Assembly: GCA_037953625.1 (NCBI GenBank)
Contig: CM075652.1
Span: 50,585,501 to 50,649,500 of the forward strand
Length of the DNA: 64,000 bases
DNA from: Crotalaria pallida
Lineage: Eukaryota > Streptophyta > Magnoliopsida > Fabales > Fabaceae
Direction of reading: 5' to 3'
The position numbers and the translations under genes are program-made. Numbering within the stretch: the stretch's first letter is position 1; each line of letters opens with the position of its first letter. The notes beneath the pieces were generated by a model. The model searched no databases. It was not told the DNA's origin and saw nothing but the letters and a program-made list of their open reading frames with translations. Positions 44,230 to 54,400 of this stretch are shown here, piece after piece.

Positions 44230-44866
44230 TTAAATCTATATATAATTATTTTTAGAGGGAAAGGAATGTTAAAAAAAACTATAGGTTTGAACAATTCAAA
44301 AAGATATGAACATTGTGGTGAACCTAACCTCGAAACCGACCATAACCAACCAAGATTGACCCCAAACCAACTAACAGATCATGAAGAAATCAAACCGATC
44401 AACACCTGCTCGGGGGTCACTACCGAGTACCATCACTTAAGCGATTCCACCTTGACTCAAGTCAGGCAACCACTCGGATCTCCCAGATTTTGAGAGTTCG
44501 CCTCACAGCCTGATAACTCTGCAAATCTCTCCAACGGCCCCGCAAAGCCAATCTACAAGGGATAAGGACGTGTTAATCCTTTCAGGTTCTAGCTCTCAGA
44601 CCCCATGGTTTGCACGCCACTTCTACGGGTCCATACACACATCATTCCTCCCCCTATAAGTAGCATCACGATGTTGGGGGTTAAGGTATGTTTTCTCATC
44701 CCTAAGTTAACACTTGCACACACTCTTGTTGACTAGGGAGACCTTGTTTATCCCAACTGGATAGTCAGAAACCCATAAAGTCCTATTTTAACTACTTAGC
44801 TACTTGAAGTTTTAAGGCTACCTTTTGGTCTTAATACCCCACAAGGTTAAGGACACTACATTGGTG
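44230..44866 (+). repeat. Ty3/gypsy LTR remnant
   Basis: It contains CCCCTATAAGTAGC (TATA-like, 44651), GGGGTTAAGGTATG and the end GGACACTACA, directly followed by TTGGTGCCATCTGTGGGG (44867-44884), a primer-binding-site form of Tat/Athila elements. It is the same family as 6190-6821. The left boundary is uncertain. Confidence 0.55.
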
Positions 44867-44903
44867 CCATCTGTGGGGAACATATAACAAGTACCTCCAC
44901 CAT

Positions 44904-45040
44904 CATGGTTACCACCAAAGGAAACGGCCGCGATCTCCGGGACCCGCTAACCCACAACAACCCCGATGGAGCGCGAAGGAATCCCAGAGATCGCCGAATC
45001 CGAATGAGGAGGGCAGAGTCCTGCAAGACCACCTGAAATT
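44904..45040 (+). pseudogene. Gypsy gag start, truncated
   Basis: ATG at 44904 (MVTTKGNGRDLRD...) follows the primer-binding site at the expected distance for gag. The frame is lost after about 45 codons, where a tandem duplication and copia sequence take over. Confidence 0.4.
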
Positions 45041-45050
45041 CCGCGAACCT

Positions 45051-45234
45051 CCAATTGCCATACATAAAGGCTTAAGTCCACTCGTGAACCTAATCCTAAA
45101 TATACTTACACCCTTTCTTCTCGTCGCCTTCCAGCTCTGCCGCCTGAGTCCGAACTTCCAATTGCCTTACATAAAGGCTTCAGGTCCACTCGGGAACCTA
45201 TTCCTAAATATACTTAAGCCCTTTCTTCTCGTCA
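45051..45234. repeat. Tandem duplication, 107-bp period
   Basis: CCAATTGCC...ACATAAAGGCTT...CTTTCTTCTCGTC occurs at 45051-45125 and 45158-45234 with several substitutions, separated by GCCTTCCAGCTCTGCCGCCTG. Confidence 0.8.
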
Positions 45235-45257
45235 ACTATTAAACTTTTATTTCCTCT

Positions 45258-46670
45258 TTGAATTCTGTATCTATTCTTAACACTTCAAGGGAGGCCTTCT
45301 CTCACCCAGGATGGCAGCAAGCTATGATTGATCAGATGGCAGCCACACACACTAGTGGCACTTGGGACCTTGTTCCTTTACCTCCGGGGAAGACCACTGT
45401 TAGTTGTAGATGGGTTTATACTTTCAAGGTTGGACTTAATGGCAGCAATGATCAGTTGAAGGTTTGTCTTGTAGCTAAAGACTACACCCAAATATTTGGG
45501 TTGGACTATGATGACACATTCTCTCCGGTGGCCAAACTTACCTCGGTCAGGTTGCTCCTTGCCCTTGCTGCTATCTACCATTGGCCTCTTCATTAGTTTG
45601 ATGTCAAAAATGCTTTTTTACATGGTGAACTGGACAAAGAGATTTACATGGACCAACCTCCAAGATTCCTTGTCAAGGATTCTCCTAACTTCATATGTCA
45701 TCTTCGTTGTTCCATTTATGGGCTGAAATAATCTCCTCGTGCTTGGTTTAGCCGATTCAGTTCAACTCTCCAACAATTTGGCATGACGAGATGTGCCACT
45801 AATCATTCTGCATTCTTTCTCCATTCATCTAATACTGTTACCATTTTTGTGGTAGTGTTTGTTGATGGTATCATTATCACACGAAATGATCATACTGGCG
45901 TTCTCTGTCTCAAACAACATCTTTCTAGTCAATTTCAAACAAAAGAAATGGGTCCTCTTAAATATTTCTTCGCTATTGACGTTGCTCACTCTGCTTTTGC
46001 CATTATTCTTAATCAACGCAAAAATGCTTTTGACATTCTTGACGAAACCGGCATGCGAGAATGCAAACCTTGTGATACTCACATGGATCTCAATGTTAAG
46101 TTGGTCCCAGGTTAGAGGGAGCCATTGAAAGACTCTAGCCAATATCGACGCTTGGTCAGTAGACTAAATTACCTTACAATAACTAGACCTGGATATTACT
46201 TTTACTGTAAGTGTCGTAAGTCAGTTCATGACTGCCCCTTGTGATGCTCATTGGATTGCTGTAATCCGTATCCTCGGGTACATTAAAAATGCACCTAGTA
46301 AAGGGCTAGTTTATGCGGATAAAGGCAATACTAAGATTGCGAGCTATTCCGATGCTGATTGGTCACGATCTCCATTTGATAGAAGATCCACATCGGGCTA
46401 TTGTGTTCTTATAGGAGGGAACTTAATCTTGTGGCGAAGTAAGAAACAAAGAGTTGCAGCCCAATCCAGTGCTATGGCAATCACGGCTAGTGAAATGACA
46501 TGGCTTTGGCAATTACTTCTCCAACTCAAGATAGGAGATGTCAAGGAGATGAAATTGATTTAAGATAACCAGGCTGCTCTCCGCACTGCCTCTAATCTGG
46601 TCTTCCATGAGAGAACAAAGCACATAGAGATCGATTGTCACTGTTTGAGAAAAAGTCCTTGCAGGTGACT
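45258..46670 (+). pseudogene. Ty1/copia pol remnant (reverse transcriptase and RNase H)
   Basis: The copia reverse transcriptase begins with HPGWQQAMIDQMAA and TWDLVPLPPGK, continues through LVAKDYTQIFGLDYDDTFSPVAK and [18 protein letters not shown], and has FVDGIII in place of the catalytic YVDD. RNase H follows with YSDADWSRSPFDRRSTSGY and the H-I-E-I-D end. Stops lie at 45595 (TAG), 45728 (TAA), 46114 (TAG) and 46561 (TAA), with a frameshift near 46200. Gag, protease and integrase are missing. It is long dead and unrelated in detail to the intact copia at 48967. Confidence 0.85.
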
Positions 46671-46732
46671 GACTTTGTCTGTTCCAATGATCAACTTGCT
46701 GAAATGCTCACCAAATCCCTCAAAAGGTCCAG

Positions 46733-46737
<5 letters not shown>

Positions 46738-46791
<54 letters not shown>
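46738..46791. repeat. AT dinucleotide microsatellite
   Basis: A pure run of about 26 AT units sits between the end of copia pol and the polypurine tract. The translated Tyr-Ile run on the minus strand is an artefact. Confidence 0.95.
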
Positions 46792-46792
<1 letters not shown>

Positions 46793-46840
46793 GTAACAAG
46801 CTTGGAGCATATCATTTGCATGCTCCAGCTTGAGGGGGAG

Positions 46841-47030
46841 TGTAGAAAATAGCATATTTATCACATGTATATATTTAGTAAATAAAGGCTGTATCATAGA
46901 TTGATTAGCTGTAACATTAGGATTAATTACCTATAAATGTATTACCTAATTGTAATCATTCTATATGCCATAAATATCATATGTGTGGTCTGCTCTAGAC
47001 ACACATACTATTCTCAACCTCTATTATTCT
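46841..47030 (+). repeat. 3' LTR of the copia remnant
   Basis: The polypurine tract CTTGAGGGGGAG is followed by TGTAGAAAATAGC, the standard start of a copia 3' LTR. A TATA-like region and a short leader follow to about 47030. The end is approximate because no 5' LTR remains. Confidence 0.6.
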
Positions 47031-48413
47031 ATAGAAAAGATTCATTTTGGTCATAAAATTTGTAACTTGTTTTGATGAATTTTATATTGTTAATGACAAA
47101 AACAAGATCAGGGTGATGTATACGGTAAAAAAAAACCAAAATTCTGCTGAAAAGAATGCAACATCGCAGCCTCCCTCTCCCTCACTCTCCCACTACCTTT
47201 GCTTTCTCTCCCTTGGATCGCGACCGCAGCCAGCACCATCAAGCATCACCTCCCTCTGCCTCGGTGGTTGGCGATTTGGGTAGAAACAAAACGGAGTAGA
47301 ATATCGAGAGGAAAGAAGATGAAAAAAAATCGAAGGGGAAGGAAGAAGAAATTCTCTGTCTTTTTGTTACCCATGAGGAACAGCCGATTACGATAGACGA
47401 AGGTTTGACAAAGGTCGCGATTCGCTATTTCCACAACATAGGGGAGGTTGCAGCGATGGCCCAAGGAAGGATCTGTGAGGAGGAGTGGGTGGCAACTCGG
47501 GTCTGGGTCCAATGGTAAGGAGTGGTGATTTGCGTCGGTGCTACAGGTGATGGGGTTGTCGACGGAAGTCGGAACTAGTGGCAGGTTCAATGGTGCTAGC
47601 GAAACCGGGTCGAGACAGTGGTGCTTGTGAATTGAGACAAGGAGGACTGTGTGTATGGTGATGGTGGTGGACAAGTAAGGTTTGTAATGGAGAAGTTGGG
47701 CAATGCAGGTGAAGTGGTGAACAATGCAAAACCCGTGGTAGCATTGGACGGAGGAGATGCGGAGAGGTGGTGGTGGCAGTGTTGAGGAAGAGTGTTTAGG
47801 GTTCGGGATTTAAAGAAGATAAGAGTAATTTTGAAAAAAAAAAAAAAAAGTAAAATGGGGTTTGGATTCAAAATCGCTTACTCATAAGTGCATACCAATA
47901 TGACTCGACACTCACCGAAACTTCTCTTCTTTCAACCTAATGGCATGACTAAGCAATTTTCTTGCAGGAAGACCAATATGATAGCTGATCAAGGGATTCG
48001 AGGCTCAAGTCCCTATCAAGTAACTGTTTCATTGAAGAATCTTCCAATCTTTTCCAGTTAGTCCAAGTATAACGACCATTACCTCAACTTTCCTTTCTCC
48101 TCAATTACCCCACTATATAGAGAAGATATGTTACACTTAACTAAAAAGAACATCAAGTAAAAAAACAAGAAACCAAATTTTGAAAACCACTATTAAAAGA
48201 GAGGAAAAATTAATAAAAGAGAGAACTGTATGACAGCTGCCAAATCATTTTACTAACACTAATTCAGTAAAAAGCGTACAGCGTATTTATGATATGCCGC
48301 CCCCTGCCCATAAATAGACAGTGGACAACAACATAAATATGGTTTCAATGTGACATACAATAACCTTACACATGTACCTGAAAAGCCCAATTAGCAAGTA
48401 AAGAAATAAAAAT
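47031..48413. other. Intergenic stretch, no gene recognised
   Basis: Low-complexity open frames on both strands (47047-47871) encode Ser/Pro/His-rich peptides without family resemblance. The part next to 48413 is presumably the 3' untranslated region and downstream flank of SEN54. Confidence 0.4.
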
Positions 48414-51400
48414 TCAGGGTAGAACGAGCAACTCCACCTTTTCAAAGGAAAAGAAACTGACCCGTCCATTATCAACCAGACAAACTTTCAAAGGAACGCC
48501 ACCACATTGTCTCTCAAGGACTTCAATTTCTGCTCTAGACGGTGGATGGTCCCTAGACAATGATACATGTAATTATTCATATATTTTCAAATTTTTTAAA
48601 CAAATAAAAGGAAAAATCAAAAATCAAAAGAGAAGCAAGAGAAACTACAGAAAAACAAAAAGGGGTTATGATCTGTGTAATTAATCGAAGTGCTACAGCG
48701 CACGATAGCGGTGGAACAGCTGCTGTTGGCACCTAAACACAACGGCACAGAGAGGAGCAACGCGGTAGGCCGTCACGACCGTAGCAGCAGGGAAGCGCCT
48801 CTTTAATGGCAGAAATCACGCCTGGTGCGGCCACAAGAGGTTCCAGGTTGAAGAACCCTAATTTTAGAATGAGAAATGTCGAATATGCCCTTACTATAAT
48901 TTGGAAAACCTGTATTGACCTTATTTTGGGCCTTCAACTTACACGCCCTGCCCATAGCCTTCACCCTGTAAGAGAGAGAAACTAAGCTAGAGAATGAGAG
49001 AGAAGAGAGAGAGAGAGAGAATTCTGTTATTTCAGTTGTTTCTGAATTTGGTAAAATGAAAGGGTAAAATACATTGAGTGCTATTACATCTATTTATAGA
49101 AGAATAGACTAGTGTGACTTACTTGACAGCTGTCAAGTAACCACACGCCAGCTGGCTACAGCTGGATAACTAATACCCTAACTAAACTAACCAACAATAC
49201 AAAATATAATACAAGCAAAATACATGCTTAGTTCTAATACTCTAATACACCCCCCTTAAACCGAAGTGCCTATGTAACGGAGCTCCCTTGAACAATTCGA
49301 AGACGTGGCTTGAGTTCATGAAACCGAGCTTGAGATAAAGGCTTAGTGAGAATATCAGCAGTCTGCCATTTGGAAGGAACATGAGTGACTGTTAAAGTTC
49401 TTTTCTGCACCTTCTCTCGAACAAAAAATAAGTCCAACTCAATATGCTTAGTTTTATGATGTAGTACAGGATTGTGAGCCATTGCAACAGTGCTGGCATT
49501 ATCACAATACAATGTAGGAACTGTATAAGGGAGCTGAAGTTCAGTCAGAAGAGATTCTATCCACATGAGCTCTTGTGCAGCAAGAGCTAAACTCCTATAT
49601 TCTGCCTCAGTGCTAGATCTGGACAGAGTATGTTGTTTCTTAGACCACCAAGTAACTAGGTTAGACCCTAAGAAAATACAAGCCCCTGAAGTTGACTTCC
49701 TATCATCCTGATCCCCTGCCCAGTCAGCATCACAAAAGGCCTGAATTTTTAGAGGAAGTTGAGGATCAGAAGGCTGAAATAGCAGCCCATGAGAGACTGT
49801 CCCTTTGAGATACTTAAGAATTCTCTTAACAGCTGACCAATGTTCTTCAAGGGGTTTTGAGAGATACTGACACACTTTGTTAACACTAAAGGTGATGTCA
49901 GGTCTTGTAATGGTAGCATACTGCAATGCTCCAACAATGGATCTGTAGAAAGTAGGATCAGCTACATCTTGACCCCCAAACTTTGATAGTTTGCAACTAC
50001 TCATCATAGGTGTAGAAATATCTTTAGCAGTAGCCATATTAGCTCTTTCCAACAAGTCTCTAATGTACTTTGACTGATTAAGAAGAATCATGCCATTAGA
50101 AAGATGTTTGACCTCAATTCCAAGAAAGTAATCCAGTTTGCCCAGTTGTTTTAAAGCATAAACAGAACTAAGTTTCTGGATAAGTGTGTTTATTTGAGAT
50201 TTGGAAGATCCTGTGACTATAATGTCATCAACATAAACTAGGACATATAGCACATAAGTGGTAGTCTTTAGCAAAAACAAAGAGTTATCACATTTGCTAA
50301 CTTTGAAACCTAAACTCTGCAGAGTATTTTTCAGACTTTCAAACCACTGCCTAGGGGCTTGTTTCAGCCCATATATTGCCTTGTTCAGTTTGCAAACTAG
50401 TGTTTTATCACTATGCACAAAACCAGGTGGCTGTTTCATATATACTTCTTCCTCTAATGTACCATTTAGGAAAGCATTGTTGACATCTAGTTGTTGAAGA
50501 TCCCACTTGTGAGTTACAGCCAAAGTCAAAATAATTCTAACAGTAATCGGTTTGACTACAGGGGAAAAAGTTTCATTGTAATCCTGTCCATGTTTTTGAT
50601 GGAAACCTTTTGCCACTAATCTGGATTTGCGTTTATGAATTGTGCCATCTGGATTCTCTTTAATCCTGTAAACCCACTTATTTCCTATAGCCACTTTGTC
50701 AGGAGGTAGAGGAACTAGTGTCCAGGTATTGAGTTTTATGAGTGCATCATACTCTGCTTGCATAGAAGCTTTCCATTCAGAACTAGAGAGAGCTGCTTTC
50801 ACTGATGTAGGTTCAACTTCAGAGTGAGCTAAATGAACACTAGGAATAATAGCCTTTGAAATACCAGACTTAGATCGTGTTTGCATAGGATGTGTTGAAT
50901 TATTTCTAGAAGTATGAAGTGGGGAAACAGAGGAAGAGGAAGTATCATCAGAATGTTGTGTTGGAGAATCTGAGGAGAGCTGTTGTAAAACTGGAGAATC
51001 TGAAGCTAAAGGAGGAGAATGTGCTGCAGATGTAGTAGGAGAAACTGATGAAGTGGTTGCAGGAGCAGAGAAAGTATTTGAAGGTGAAGTAATATTGGTA
51101 GGAGAAGAAGTAGGATAGAAGGAAGTTTCTGGACTTAAGTGATGTGTGTTTGTAGAATCAGGAGTTGATGCTGCAGTAGAAAAGGGAAAGCTATACTCAT
51201 TGAAAATGACATCTTTAGAGATGTATATTTTGCCTTCAGAACTGAGACACTTGTATCCTTTGTGTGAAGGAGAGTAACCCAGAAAAGTGCACTCACTTGA
51301 ATGAAAATCAAGTTTGTGTTTGTTGTAAGGCCTTAACAGAGGATAGCATGCACAACCGAATACCCTTAGCAATGAATAATCAGGATCAGACTTGAAAAGA

Positions 51401-54400
51401 AGGTTAAATGGAACCTGATTGTTGATAGAGGTACTAGGTAGCCTATTTATGAGATACACAGCTGTTTGGAATGCATGATCCCAATACACTAATGGTAGGT
51501 GAGCATGTGCCAAGATTGATAACCCTGTTTCAACAATATGTCTATGTTTGCGTTCAACAGTACCATTTTGATGATGAGTATGAGGGCAAGTCACCCTATG
51601 AATAATTCCCATTGTTTGTAAGTAAGTAGTTAGTGGCCTAAATTCACCACCCCAATCACTTTGAACAGCTTTTATCTTTGTATTAAATTGATTTCCAACC
51701 ATTGTTATAAAGGTTTTGAACATTAGAATAGAGTCTGACTTTTGTTTTAAGAGAAATAGCCAAGTGTATCTAGTATGTGCATCAACAATGGACAAATAGT
51801 ATTTGAAACCACTGGAAGACAGATTAGGAGAAGGTCCCCACACATCAATGTAAACTAAGTCAAAAGGAGATGAATAACTAGTAGTAGATGCAGGGGAATG
51901 AATTCTATGAGCTTTACCATAACAACAAGAGGAACAAAAATCATAGACTGTTTTATTAGAATGTGGTATCTTACAATGATTTAATACTTTATGTACAATA
52001 GACTCACTAGGATGGCCTAACCTACAATGCCATAATGTGTACACAGTAGGATTTTTATTAGAATCAGAAAGAGGTACAGAAACGACATTAGCACTAGACC
52101 TAGAATCAAAGAGATTACAACTTGGAGCAGTAGAATTATTTGAAACTTGGCAAGGAATATGAGTAGGATGAAAGCTATAGAGCCCTTCAGAAGTTAGAGC
52201 TCCTTTCAGCAACAATTGTTTAGTGTCCTGACATTGCACAAAACATTCATTAGCTGTAAAGACAAAGAAACAATTATTGTCTTTAGCAAATCGACTAACA
52301 CTTAAAAGATTTTTAGAAATGGTTGGAACTAATAAAAGCTTGTTCAGTTTAAGTGATTTTTGAATGCAATATGGTGAAGTAAAGGCAGAGCAACCAATAG
52401 CTTTAATAGATAAGCCATGACCATTACCCATGTAGATTTGTTCATTGCTGAACTGTTCAACTGGATGTTGAACCAAAGTGTTATCAGAGGTAAGGTGATT
52501 GGTTGCTCCAGAGTCAGGGTACCAGATTGGTTGAGCTCTTGTGGCAGTCATAGCAGCAGGATTAGAATTCAGTGGAGGATGAAGTAGTCCTGAATCTACT
52601 GAAGAGGTCACTGAAAGAGGTGTTGCTGGATTCTGTGAATGATAGTAGGCATGATGCTGCTGATTTGGATGAGGAATAGTGTTCCTATATGAAGCTCTAG
52701 GTACAAGATCATAGCCTGGTGGTGCTGTAGGAACAGGTGCTGCACGATAATATGGAACTCCATAGGCTTGAGGAGGTCCATAGGTGATGTTAGAGTCATG
52801 TGGTGCATACCAACACTGTGACAGATCATGACCAAATCTGTCACAGTAAGCACAATAGGGCCTTGAACCACCACGACCTCCACCACGGTCACGGCCACCA
52901 CCACGAAAACGACCACCACCACGGCCATTACGACCACCACGATAACCAGAATTATCAATTCTATTATTTCTATAGGATGAATTCTCAAAACGATTAGCAC
53001 GTTCACTATGAAAATCAGAATTATCTATCCTATTGTTCTCATGTCGATAAGAGGGATTATCAAAACGAGAATGATGATTATTGCGATTTTCATATCGAGA
53101 ATTTACCGGCGAACGTGAATCCGAACGTGCTTGAGACCCTGCCACATTCACTGACATAGCATCTGACAAAGTTTGTTGTTGAGCTCTCTCCATGCGTGAC
53201 TCATAAGTGAGAAGAAGTGATTCCAATTCTGTGAGAGAAGGCGCGGTACTGTGACTTTCAACAGCAACTATGAGAGGTCGATATTCCGCTGGAAGTCCCT
53301 CAAGAATAACATCAACATGTTCAGTGATAGAAATTGGCGATCCAATAGAGATGAGAGAATCGACTATCATCTTGATTCGCATCAAATAGTCAGCAATTGA
53401 TTTTCCCCCTTTCGTTAGGGTTTTCAATTCGGATCGTAATTGACGACTGCGAGCTCTAGTATGCGATTGACAATAGTTGTTGACTTCATCCCAAACCTCC
53501 CACGCATGATCGCATCCAACAACACGAGGTTGGATCGATTCTGAAAGCGTATTGAGAAGCCAAGCGAACACTGACTGATCGTGTTCCTCCCATCGGAGAA
53601 ACGCAGGATTCACGCGATTGAGCTGGCGATCTTCGTCGGAGAGAAAATGCGGCGGCGCAACTGGTAAGTTGATAACGTACTCAATATGATTCAGACGAAG
53701 CACCGAAAGCACAAATTGCTTCCAATTGAGGAAATTCTTATCATGGAGCTTGATCGAAGGAAGAGGAAGGTTAAGAGAAGAGGAATTTTGCGGTGGAACA
53801 GTGTTTAATGGCGGAGCAGAAGCCATGGTTTTGCAACTGATACCATGTAAGAGAGAGAAACTAAGCTAGAGAATGAGAGAGAAGAGAGAGAGAGAGAATT
53901 CTGTTATTTCAGTTGTTTCTGAATTTGGTAAAATGAAAGGGTAAAATACATTGAGTGCTATTACATCTATTTATAGAAGAATAGACTAGTGTGACTTACT
54001 TGACAGCTGTCAAGTAACCACACGCCAGCTGGCTACAGCTGGATAACTAATACCCTAACTAAACTAACCAACAATACAAAATATAATACAAGCAAAATAC
54101 ATGCTTAGTTCTAATACTCTAATACACCCGGATCAGATACTAAATTCGTCTTCTTCCCCTCTAATTCAATTTCTTCCCTTTCTAAACCCTAATTTCTCCA
54201 ATTTAGAAATCAAAACCATGACCTCCTCTTCCTCTCACACGAAGCTATGTTCTTGACCTGTGTCAAAACTACCTCACTCGAGCCTCCCTCATCTCAGGCG
54301 AACTCCGTCCTTCTTCCCACAGCCCTCACACAACCCTCCTTCTTTCCACAGCCATGGCCACACACACACCCACACCCATTCATCATCAAAGTAATGATGC

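Larger units (their letters stand above)
48967..54126 (-). mobile_element. Intact Ty1/copia retrotransposon in SEN54 intron 3
   Basis: LTRs of 283 bp (48967-49249) and 281 bp (53846-54126) differ, by eye, only in the length of a GA run. Both are TG...CA on either strand. The primer-binding site (complement of ACTGATACCA, 53836-53845) abuts the right LTR, and the polypurine tract TTTAAGGGGGG abuts the left one. One open frame of 1518 codons fills the interior. The left flank ends CACCC and the right LTR runs directly into CCCGG, so the 5-bp duplication is not cleanly resolved (see findings). Near-identical LTRs and an open frame indicate very recent insertion. Confidence 0.93.

Noticed and set aside
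47047..47871. Possible gene made of Ser/Pro/His-rich frames on both strands
   Set aside because: Compositional artefacts of CT-rich DNA with no motif, splice support or consistent frame.
48287..48475. 62-codon minus frame with hydrophobic stretch
   Set aside because: Out-of-frame shadow over the last SEN54 exon and its 3' flank.
52608..53006. 132-codon Val/Ile-rich minus frame
   Set aside because: Alternative-frame shadow of the Arg/Gly-rich gag section of the intact copia element.
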